From Planctomycetaceae bacterium (GTDB taxonomy: Bacteria; Planctomycetota; Planctomycetia; Pirellulales; Pirellulaceae): DNA of 41,696 nucleotides. The stretch lies in NCBI GenBank assembly GCA_947463915.1, contig CANHVO010000018.1, forward strand, positions 1-41,696, given 5' to 3'. The translations under genes were made by a program, and so were the position numbers. The notes under the pieces were generated by a model. It saw only the letters and a program-made list of their open reading frames with translations, was not told where the DNA came from and made no database searches. The first letter of the stretch is position 1. The number at the start of each line of letters is the position of its first letter. Below are positions 24,147 to 30,876 of the stretch, one piece after another.

Positions 24147-25268
24147 TCAGAACACTTCTATCGAAGTACGGTATGTCGCTCCGCCGAGGTCCGCGAACCA
24201 GCATTCGCCATCGTTTACCATATCCCATTCCAACTGATAATTTCCCGCATCTCCAGGGGCGACGAACGTGCAGAGGAACGTGAGCGACTTTCCGGTGTCG
24301 ACGGGCCGCAATACCGCAAAGCGAGGATTATCGTAACTCACCATCGAACCTTGCATATCGAGTAAATGGTACGACAGACTTAAGCGTGGCCAAGATCCCA
24401 AACAAGGCGACCAGTAATGTCCTAAATTCTTAACTTCAATTTCCGCTTTGATCGTCCCGTTCATTTCTATTCGAGTGGGAAGGTTCTCGTTTAGCAGTTC
24501 AAATCGCCAGTCAGGATGTGGAGCCACTTTCAATTCGCGAATCTCGGAATGGACCAGTCCGCTTCGCTTTTTCAATGGCGGTTTCGGATTGCGAAGGACG
24601 GTTAGTCTGCGATTCGCGTCAGTGGGTGGATGATAGTAGACTTCATCTTGTTCGTTCGCACCTGCGCGGCGGTAGAAATCCATTTTTTCTTGCCTGCGAT
24701 CAGGGGAGCAATGCAATGATTCAAAGTGCAAGATCGAAACGCGTTCTTCGTGATAGCCCAGCCCCTGAATATAGGAATCGGTATGGACCCGTGGCGGCTT
24801 CCAAAACAAGCGGCGGTCATTTCGAAACAAGCGTTTGGTCCAATTGGGATTCCAGACGGAGTCGTACAAGTATTCGCAAGGTTGTAGATTTACGATGTAC
24901 TTTCGAGGAAAAAGATAGTGCGTTGGACGCGGATCACTGAGTAACTCCGGAATCAATTCATCGAACGATTCATCAATGCTTTCGTCGTCATCTAACGAAA
25001 GGATCCAATCTCCCGTCGCATAGTCAAACCGAAGAAAGCGAACGGGAGAAAAAATCCCAGGATGGCGAAACTTGTAAATGATATCGGCATTCGCAGCCGC
25101 TACTTCGAGTGTCCTATCGTCTGAATCCGCATCGACCCCGACAACAATTTCGTCGGCGAAAGAACCAACTTCTTCTAATAGTCGCCCAAGCCGTGACTCG
25201 GAGTTTTTAGTCTGGATACTAACGGTTAATCGTGGATGCTTGGGTTTCGATCGTCTACGCAGCCACAT
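24147..25268 (-). CDS. GT2 family glycosyltransferase with C-terminal beta-sandwich domain
   Basis: The N-terminal domain (1-220 of 373) is a GT-A fold of the GT2 type. It has LTVSIQTKNSESRLGRLLEEV, then VGVDADSDDRT and the metal-binding LDDDE at 92-96, then the acceptor-side WTKRLFRNDRR. From about residue 265 a separate beta-rich domain begins (GTIKAEIEVKNLGHYW to the end), with FVAPGDAGNYQLEWDMVNDG and CWFADLG. This shape recurs at the C-termini of some bacterial glycosyltransferases and probably binds glycan. The ATG at 25268 overlaps the dioxygenase-Rieske gene by 14 bases. A longer frame to 25442 would run through that gene and is rejected. It probably adds a sugar to the same product that its neighbours modify. 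Confidence 0.85.
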   Translation of the reverse strand: MWLRRRSKPKHPRLTVSIQTKNSESRLGRLLEEVGSFADEIVVGVDADSDDRTLEVAAANADIIYKFRHPGIFSPVRFLRFDYATGDWILSLDDDESIDESFDELIPELLSDPRPTHYLFPRKYIVNLQPCEYLYDSVWNPNWTKRLFRNDRRLFWKPPRVHTDSYIQGLGYHEERVSILHFESLHCSPDRRQEKMDFYRRAGANEQDEVYYHPPTDANRRLTVLRNPKPPLKKRSGLVHSEIRELKVAPHPDWRFELLNENLPTRIEMNGTIKAEIEVKNLGHYWSPCLGSWPRLSLSYHLLDMQGSMVSYDNPRFAVLRPVDTGKSLTFLCTFVAPGDAGNYQLEWDMVNDGECWFADLGGATYRTSIEVF

Positions 25269-26586
25269 GTACACTCGCCCTGTTGGTCGCGCGCATCCAA
25301 ATATCGCCTTGTCGTTCTTCGACTTCGTACATTCGCAATCGAAGCGCCGTGCAAGAAGAAAGACCTGACTGAAGGTTGAAAGCCAGTCCGTGCGCTGGAC
25401 AAAACAGTTGCTTTTCGTCGTGAAACCCGTCCGCCAACGCAACGCCTAAATGTGGACAGTTTGCTTGGCTGGCGTGAAGTTTCGCTGAAGTTCGAATCAG
25501 CAAGACGTTCTCGTTTCCAAAGCGAACGCGGAGCTTGCCGCCTTCCGCAATTTTCACGCTCTCGCACACTCGCTTCCACTCATTGTCGTGAGAATCGGCC
25601 TCTAATTCGATCAACTGGGGGAATTTAGGTGGAACTACAGAACGATCAATAGCAGGCTCCAAATTCTCGTTGCGTTCAAATCGGAGGACCCGATCAAAGT
25701 GTCCGGCTTCGATGTTGGTGCTGGAATGCCAAAACTCTCGAGCGTAAAAGCAGCTTGTTGAGAAACGCGGGCGAACTGGATTGATGCGTGCAGAGATCGC
25801 CAATCGCGTAACGGAAGTCGTATTCAAATGGGTAGCATGCAATACTTCAGGGTTAAAGACGAGCATCTCCCCCTTCCGCAACGACATTTTTACGGGCTTC
25901 GGAAGTGGATAGCCCTCGGCAAGATAAAGGGAACGCCGATCGGGTTCGAAATCCGCATTCAGTGTGCCAGGATAGAAGACCATCGAAGCTTCTTCGGGAA
26001 CGTTGTCGACCGCCCACCACAGGTTGACACCTAACCGCGAATGTCCAGTCCACGTATCGCGATGTGCCCCGTGTGCCCAAGCAGCGGGCGGTTCGTTGTT
26101 GTGATAGGCTTTGGGATTGTAATTGGGATCGACTACCTTGCTTGCGACACTTTGCTTCCGAGTGCTTTCGTCAACCCGCCCAATACCTGGATTCTCTGCA
26201 CTGCGAGAGGCTTCTTTGGCTACCAAGTAAGGGAAATTGATCCTCAAGATGGTATAGTCATCCACAAAGAACTCATCGTCGATGCCAAGCAGTCTTCCGA
26301 TGCTGCACACCATTTCAAGCAAAGCAGGACGTAGGGTGGGCATGACCAAATCACGCAAGGGTCCAATTTGTTCGGCCGCCAACACGTTGTGCAGCAGCGA
26401 CAAACCTTGCTGCTCAAGTTCCTGACGCGAAGCAGGCCCGTTTAGCTTCTCTACCCCTTCGAAGATCAGACTTCGGGCGAGAGTCAGCACCTGCTGCTGG
26501 CGTTCGAAATCCGAGAGAATCAGATAGCTGCCCTGATCCAAAATCGAACTCAGCATTCGGCTCCAAGGTTGTTTTGATTCGATCAT
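25255..26586 (-). CDS. PhyH-type 2-oxoglutarate/Fe(II) dioxygenase fused to a Rieske domain
   Basis: The N-terminal three quarters resemble phytanoyl-CoA dioxygenase (PhyH) enzymes. The iron ligands are probably His175 and Asp177 (HRD) and His250, with Arg261 as the 2-oxoglutarate contact. The region between contains LGVNLWWAVDN and SMVFYPGTLN. From about residue 345 a Rieske [2Fe-2S] domain follows. Cys377-Pro-His379 and Cys396-Pro-Ala-His399 are the cluster ligands, in NCPHLGVALADGF and LFCPAHG. PhyH enzymes hydroxylate with electrons from 2-oxoglutarate, so an attached Rieske centre is unexpected. It may recharge oxidised iron, sense redox state, or serve a different reaction. Substrate unknown; it is operonic with glycan genes, beginning 63 bases after the pyruvyl-transferase-like gene and overlapping the GT2 gene. 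Confidence 0.85.
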   Translation of the reverse strand: MIESKQPWSRMLSSILDQGSYLILSDFERQQQVLTLARSLIFEGVEKLNGPASRQELEQQGLSLLHNVLAAEQIGPLRDLVMPTLRPALLEMVCSIGRLLGIDDEFFVDDYTILRINFPYLVAKEASRSAENPGIGRVDESTRKQSVASKVVDPNYNPKAYHNNEPPAAWAHGAHRDTWTGHSRLGVNLWWAVDNVPEEASMVFYPGTLNADFEPDRRSLYLAEGYPLPKPVKMSLRKGEMLVFNPEVLHATHLNTTSVTRLAISARINPVRPRFSTSCFYAREFWHSSTNIEAGHFDRVLRFERNENLEPAIDRSVVPPKFPQLIELEADSHDNEWKRVCESVKIAEGGKLRVRFGNENVLLIRTSAKLHASQANCPHLGVALADGFHDEKQLFCPAHGLAFNLQSGLSSCTALRLRMYEVEERQGDIWMRATNRASVHVAA

Positions 26587-26649
26587 TTTTGTGTGACACC
26601 TTTTATTCTAGTCGCGATGAGTGTTTCTTGTTTCAAAATGGGGAGCTCG

Positions 26650-27717
26650 CTAGGCAACTGCAGCAAGTCGCCGTCCATCGATCCGTTCTGCAAGTCGAAC
26701 AAGAGAGTCTGTTGAAACGGATCGGAATTTTTCCCATTTGGGTTGGGCTTGTTCAACAAGATCATGGAATCGATCCAGGTTGTCCATTCGTTCGCGAATT
26801 TGATCTACAGCATTCTCGGATTGAATGTAGTCGATATCCCATTCGGACATACCGACGGTCTTGATAAGGCTCTTGGCTCGTTCGTCGTACGATAGATTGA
26901 TGCTTGGTGTTCCGATTGCCAAACATGGCAAGAATGCATGTAAGCGAAAAGTAATATTGAGAGACGCTCCGCGCAACCAAGCTAAGACGCGTCGCGGGTC
27001 TTCGCTGTATAGCAGTGGAACATCCGGGAAGCCATGTGCGAACGATAAATCTTGAATGTCGTGACACAGCAATCGAACGTCATCCCCTCGTTGACGAAAA
27101 TGCTCAATAAGTCCGCGTACATCTTCCCACACTCGACCTTGAGCCCGGTATGGAATGCTCATTCTCTGAGGATTTCGAAGCGATATTAAAACAGAACCGT
27201 TTGTCGTTGTGTCCTGGGGCAATGAAGATACGATTTCACCGAGGAAAAGAGTAGGACAGCCTGAAACACCAATTCCCTTTAGCCCCATCGAAGCCAAGTA
27301 GTTCTGAGTCGATTCGTCGCGAACCAGAAACTCGCCAGCAATTCGGCGAAGCAGTGCAATTTGTTCTGGCGGCAAAGAATCGGTACGTTGAACGAGTTGA
27401 CCATCCGCCGCATACACTCGCCCAGACGACGCTCCTAGCACGAGCATCGGAACGGTCAGCGATTCCAAGGCAAACGGGTCGATCGTCAATGCACCGTTCT
27501 CGAAGATATTTCCTAGCCCGACAATCAATCCATCGGCCAATTGATTCATTTCGTAAACGCCTTTTGGCGTGAACCCTCCATCAGTTCCGGCTGAATTCAT
27601 CGTTACAAGATTCAGTTCGTCTCCAAATACGCTCCGTAACAGACATTCATGGCCAAGCGCGATCAAGGCGTTACCAATATTAGGCGTGGTTTGACGCATA
27701 TTGATCAAGGTTCGCAT
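26650..27717 (-). CDS. Polysaccharide pyruvyl transferase family protein
   Basis: The 355-residue protein belongs to the PS_pyruv_trans family (CsaB/WcaK relatives), which ketal-link pyruvate from phosphoenolpyruvate onto sugars of surface polymers. N-terminal NMRQTTPNIGNALIALG is the usual opening loop. Later come VLISLRNPQRMSIPY, LLCHDIQDLSFAHGF and the diagnostic ITFRLHAFLPCLAIGTPSIN with SYDERAKSLIKTVGM. It may equally act in another nucleotide-sugar or phosphoester transfer, since the family is broad. GGAA lies upstream of the ATG as a ribosome binding site. It is the first gene of the leftward set. The spacer upstream (27718-27927) holds a TTAGCCGA repeat arm and no clear promoter. Confidence 0.85.
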   Translation of the reverse strand: MRTLINMRQTTPNIGNALIALGHECLLRSVFGDELNLVTMNSAGTDGGFTPKGVYEMNQLADGLIVGLGNIFENGALTIDPFALESLTVPMLVLGASSGRVYAADGQLVQRTDSLPPEQIALLRRIAGEFLVRDESTQNYLASMGLKGIGVSGCPTLFLGEIVSSLPQDTTTNGSVLISLRNPQRMSIPYRAQGRVWEDVRGLIEHFRQRGDDVRLLCHDIQDLSFAHGFPDVPLLYSEDPRRVLAWLRGASLNITFRLHAFLPCLAIGTPSINLSYDERAKSLIKTVGMSEWDIDYIQSENAVDQIRERMDNLDRFHDLVEQAQPKWEKFRSVSTDSLVRLAERIDGRRLAAVA

Positions 27718-27855
27718 TGAAGATTCCGTTCAATCCCATGTTTTGTAAATTCAAACTGGAATGCTACGCACGCCCTCTTGTCGGAGTCAACGTCACTTTG
27801 AGAACCAACCAATCGCGAAAGCAGCAAAATTTCTGCCATGGAAACTGCAAACTGA

Positions 27856-27887
27856 TTTTTTCGCCTCTTTTCGTTTCGTTCGGCTAA
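27856..27887. repeat. Single arm of the TTAGCCGA repeat family
   Basis: TTTTTTCGCCTCTTTTCG followed by TTTCGTTCGGCTAA matches the right arm at 23134-23166 at all but about three positions. Similarity continues a few bases to the left (TGCAAACTGA here, TGCAACTCGA there). It lies between two divergent genes, about 40 bases upstream of the gene at 27928. It has no inverted partner nearby. Confidence 0.75.
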
Positions 27888-27927
27888 AATACATGAGGAT
27901 GTCAGCCAAGTAACGGGAATAGTCTCA

Positions 27928-28641
27928 ATGCTAAAGTATCAATTCGATCAATATGTCGTCGATGGTTTTGACGAACTCGGTGCGTTTGTCTTGGTGATGG
28001 ATGGGTTTCCGCCTGAAGAAAGATATCAGCCCACAATTGATCTGCTCGAAGAGATCGGCTATCAACGGGTAGAAACGTCAGAATTGCGTGATGGCGAATA
28101 CAACATCAAGACGGCAGGTGGGGATGGAACCGAAGCTTCGATGAAGTCATTCTTCTGTGCATTCACAATGGGAAGATACTTGATTCAATACCAGCCGTCG
28201 AATCGGTTCATATTACGCGGAACGAGCTGCAAGCCGCACCGGCCCGAGTCTGACTTTCGTTTTGCCGACTGGTATCCTGTTAAGGGATCATCGCCTCGAG
28301 AGAGGGCAAAGAAGATTGAGGATCAACTGGCCGACGATTTCCCGAATGCGGCGATGGCGGCCCAGTTTTTGTATGATCTTGGCTTTGCTAGGAGCAACAC
28401 GTACAAAAAGTTGCCGAAGAACACGTACTTCGTCGCATCCCGACATGGCGACGGGCAACCATCCGGAATCGTATTTCGCGGCGCATCCAAGACCTATTTC
28501 TACGACTACTTCGAGGACGAGCGGTACGAAATGGGTTCGAGCGGCCTATTGAAAGACTTCTGCCCGACGAAACGACAACGCGAAGATTCCATGTCCATGG
28601 TGTTTTCTCAGTTCCCATCGCTAGGATTGCTCGATGAATAG
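27928..28641 (+). CDS. Hypothetical protein, 237 residues
   Basis: I do not recognise a family. The product is soluble, with no signal peptide or membrane helix. It begins MLKYQFDQYVVDGFDELGAFV and has a mixed alpha/beta pattern (PTIDLLEEIGYQRVETSEL, then KPHRPESDFRFADWYPVKG). A helical segment NAAMAAQFLYDLGFARSNTYKKLPKN near residues 153-178 and an aspartate/tyrosine-rich YFYDYFEDERYEMG follow. Codon use looks similar to the neighbouring genes. It begins about 40 bases after a dispersed repeat arm and is 47 bases from the next small gene on the same strand. It is divergent from the pyruvyl-transferase operon. No function is proposed. Confidence 0.7.
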   Translation: MLKYQFDQYVVDGFDELGAFVLVMDGFPPEERYQPTIDLLEEIGYQRVETSELRDGEYNIKTAGGDGTEASMKSFFCAFTMGRYLIQYQPSNRFILRGTSCKPHRPESDFRFADWYPVKGSSPRERAKKIEDQLADDFPNAAMAAQFLYDLGFARSNTYKKLPKNTYFVASRHGDGQPSGIVFRGASKTYFYDYFEDERYEMGSSGLLKDFCPTKRQREDSMSMVFSQFPSLGLLDE

Positions 28642-28688
28642 GTTGCCGTCACAACGCATTTGGACCACAACCAATAGGTGGAGGGGAC

Positions 28689-28997
28689 ATGAAGAAAGTA
28701 AGGAGTCAATTCCGCTTAGGGGATGAATTGCTCGACCGACTAAAGACGGAACAGGACCAGCTAGTGCAAACCTATATCGTCGATGCGATCGTCGGCATTG
28801 GCTACGGCATGGCCCCAACTATCGAAAAGCTGACCCAAATGTACGGTGACTTGAGCGACTTTAGAGTAGCTCGCTCAATTCGTCCCGTCACCAATTTGGC
28901 AGCGATGCCTGCCATTCCAAAAACGCCCGATAACCAATGCCCCATCGGGGCAAACCAACGCTTAAATCATATTGCCCCCTCCGGAGCAACGCTGTGA
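28689..28997 (+). CDS. Small hypothetical protein, possibly truncated by repeats
   Basis: The 102-residue frame has a strong ribosome binding site (GGAGG, 28680-28684) four bases before ATG, which supports translation. The first 65 residues (MKKVRSQFRLGDELLDRLKT, then VDAIVGIGYGMAPTIEKLTQMYGDLSDF) look like a helical protein. The last 30 or so (from about PDNQCPIGANQRL) are encoded by DNA containing a GCCCC/GGGGC palindrome. They may be a tail acquired when repeats replaced the original 3' end. I recognise no family. Confidence 0.5.
   Translation: MKKVRSQFRLGDELLDRLKTEQDQLVQTYIVDAIVGIGYGMAPTIEKLTQMYGDLSDFRVARSIRPVTNLAAMPAIPKTPDNQCPIGANQRLNHIAPSGATL
28938..28952. repeat. Palindrome TGCCCC-ATC-GGGGCA
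   Basis: A perfect 6-bp inverted repeat with a 3-base loop lies inside the 3' end of the small gene. It is the first of a series of palindromes that continues to about 29290. Confidence 0.6.
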
Positions 28998-29006
28998 ATC
29001 ATTTCA

Positions 29007-29033
29007 GGACGGATGGGGCTTGCCCCTCCGTCC
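29007..29033. repeat. Strong GC-rich hairpin, 12 pairs
   Basis: GGACGGA (29007-29013) pairs with TCCGTCC (29027-29033), and GGGGC (29015-29019) with GCCCC (29022-29026). One base is bulged and the loop is two bases. It starts 10 bases after the stop of the small upstream gene and could end its transcript. No T-run follows. Confidence 0.65.
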
Positions 29034-29094
29034 GCAGCTTTGGAGTTCTAAATTCACGCCGCCCGACTGCGCGCCTCCGGATTCGTCGCACAGT

Positions 29095-29118
29095 GTAGAG
29101 CGATTGTCTCAATCGCTC
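29095..29118 (+). repeat. GTAG-headed REP-like hairpin
   Basis: GTAG (29095-29098) leads into GAGCGATTG-TCT-CAATCGCTC (29098-29118), a perfect 9-bp stem. It faces the similar element at 29205-29230, and the two stems differ by a compensated base pair. Confidence 0.7.
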
Positions 29119-29204
29119 GGCGGGCACTTTAGGCCCCATCCCGCGAAACAAAGAAGCCACGACTTGAAGGTGCAATTGGAATGCGATTGTGGCCTGCACT
29201 TCCG

Positions 29205-29230
29205 AAACGATTGAGGACAATCGTTTTGCA
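29205..29230 (-). repeat. Inverted partner hairpin of the 29095 element
   Basis: AAACGATTG-AGGA-CAATCGTTT (29205-29226) is a perfect 9-bp stem. Read on the minus strand, its AACGATTG/CAATCGTT stem matches AGCGATTG/CAATCGCT of the 29095 element except that a G-C pair has become A-T on both sides. The head is GTGC in place of GTAG. Confidence 0.65.
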
Positions 29231-29261
29231 CTCACGCGTCCCATTAGAACACCAAAGCGAT

Positions 29262-29289
29262 GTCCGGTCGGGACAAGCCCGAGCCGGAC
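29262..29289. repeat. Palindrome GTCCGG...CCGGAC
   Basis: GTCCGG and CCGGAC (6 bp) enclose a second matched pair CGGG/CCCG around ACAAG. This is the last of the palindrome series before the DUF1501 gene. Confidence 0.55.
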
Positions 29290-29415
29290 GAAACGACAAA
29301 TATTAAAAGTCCCTGTCGGCAAAAGTGACTTGCCAAAATTCGTACTACGATTGAATTGCTTTAGCACAACAAGCATGTTGCGAATTTGGGCACGAGGCCC
29401 ACATTCGCTTTTGGG

Positions 29416-30861
29416 CTATGCAATCAGATCTCGCACCACGTTTCCGTGCACATCGGTCAGTCGATAATCGCGGCCCTGGAAACGGTAGGTTAGCTTGGTG
29501 TGGTCGAAGCCCAGCAGGTGCATCCATGTCGCTTGCAAGTCGTGGATATGGACCGGCTTGTCCACGATCGAGAAACCGAGTTCGTCCGTGCTTCCGTAGT
29601 CGAAGCCACCCTTGGCACCTCCACCGGCCATGAACATGGTAAAGCAATCGGGATAGTGATCGCGGCCCAGCTGAGCACCCGCTGCCGTTCGGCCTTCCCG
29701 GAACGGAGTCCGACCGAACTCGCCACCCCAGATGACCAGCGTATCAGCCAAAAGCCCACGTTGATCCAAGTCCTTGATCAATGCAGCCACGGGGCGATCC
29801 ATGCTCTCGCACTTCTTAGTTAGACCATCGCGAATATCTTCGGCTGGACCTGTACCGTGAAAATCCCAGCCCCAATCAAAAAGTTGCACGTACCGTACTC
29901 CCGATTCGACCAGTCGTCGCGCTAACAAGCAATTGTTTGCAAGGCTGGCCGCCCCGGCTTTGGCGCCGTATGCGTCGAGCGTTTCTTGCGTCTCCTTGGT
30001 GATGTCCATGACCTCGGGAACGCTGGTCTGCATACGGTATGCGAGTTCGTATTGCGAAATGCGAGTTTGCGTTTCTGGATGGCCAAGTTCTGCGGCTTGT
30101 ATGGCATTGAGTTCGCTGAGCGTGTCCAACGTCTTGCGTCGCAGCTTGCGATCCATACCTGCAGGATCCGACGCGAATAAGACCGGATCGCCTAGCGAAC
30201 GGCATTGAACACCTTGAAAAACGCTCGGAAGGAAACCGCTACCGAACGAGCTTCGGCCGCCGTTTGGCTGTACTCCGCTACTGATCAAGACGACGAAGGC
30301 TGGCAAATTTTCGTTTTCGCTACCTAAGCCGTACGATACCCATGAACCAAACGAAGGCCGACCGCTACGTGGCGATCCTGTGTAAATCAGCAACTCGGCT
30401 GGAGCATGATTGAACTGGTCGGTGTGCATGCTGTGAACCAAACAAAGATGGTCGGCCACCCCTTGCAAATGTGGCAAGCAGTCGGAAAGCAAGACACCGG
30501 ACTTTCCCGACGCAATGAATTTATGCGAGGTCCCGAGGAGCTTGGGCACCCCGGTTGTAAACGCAAACTCTCTACCTTTTAGCACGGAGTCCGGCGCATC
30601 TTGGCCATTGAGTTCTATCAGCTTCGGCTTGTAATCGAACAAGTCCAAGTTAGGTGGCGACCCCGTCATGTGCAAGTAGATCACCCGCTTTGCCTTTGGG
30701 GCAAAGTGTGCGACTTTGGCTGCAAGCGTATCACTCGCGGTAAGCGAAGCAGGGTTGCCTATGAGGTTGGACAAGGCAAGCGCACCAACGCCAGTTGACG
30801 CTTGGCCCAGAAAGTAGCGCCGCGTTCTAAGGGCCAGTTGTTGTTCGATGACAGAATTCAT
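29416..30861 (-). CDS. DUF1501 family Tat-exported protein
   Basis: This 481-residue planctomycete protein belongs to DUF1501, a family with an alkaline-phosphatase/sulfatase-like core. The N-terminus carries a twin-arginine signal (TRRYFLGQASTGVGALALS). The core shows KRVIYLHMTGSPPNLDLFDYKP, HSMHTDQFNHAPAELLIYTG, a late TLVIWGGEFGRTPF and HYPDCFTMFMAGGGAKGG. The C-terminus, with DLQATWMHLLGFDHTKLTYRFQGRDYRLTDVHG, is diagnostic of the family. No phosphatase or sulfatase activity can be claimed, since family members are uncharacterised as far as I know. It starts 15 bases after the PSCyt/DUF1553 gene stops. Such pairs are common in planctomycetes and are probably co-exported. Confidence 0.93.
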   Translation of the reverse strand: MNSVIEQQLALRTRRYFLGQASTGVGALALSNLIGNPASLTASDTLAAKVAHFAPKAKRVIYLHMTGSPPNLDLFDYKPKLIELNGQDAPDSVLKGREFAFTTGVPKLLGTSHKFIASGKSGVLLSDCLPHLQGVADHLCLVHSMHTDQFNHAPAELLIYTGSPRSGRPSFGSWVSYGLGSENENLPAFVVLISSGVQPNGGRSSFGSGFLPSVFQGVQCRSLGDPVLFASDPAGMDRKLRRKTLDTLSELNAIQAAELGHPETQTRISQYELAYRMQTSVPEVMDITKETQETLDAYGAKAGAASLANNCLLARRLVESGVRYVQLFDWGWDFHGTGPAEDIRDGLTKKCESMDRPVAALIKDLDQRGLLADTLVIWGGEFGRTPFREGRTAAGAQLGRDHYPDCFTMFMAGGGAKGGFDYGSTDELGFSIVDKPVHIHDLQATWMHLLGFDHTKLTYRFQGRDYRLTDVHGNVVRDLIA

Positions 30862-30876
30862 AGTGTTGTTTCGCGG

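Larger units (their letters stand above)
28998..29415. other. 418-bp palindrome-rich spacer without a credible gene
   Basis: The stretch between the small hypothetical gene and the DUF1501 gene contains at least four strong inverted repeats, listed separately. No convincing coding frame is seen. The two flanking genes converge, so the region could collect terminators and mobile palindromes without harm. Confidence 0.65.

Noticed and set aside
25269-25442. Longer start for the GT2 gene
   Set aside because: It overlaps the Rieske domain coding sequence in another frame; the ATG at 25268 begins directly before the GT-A fold.
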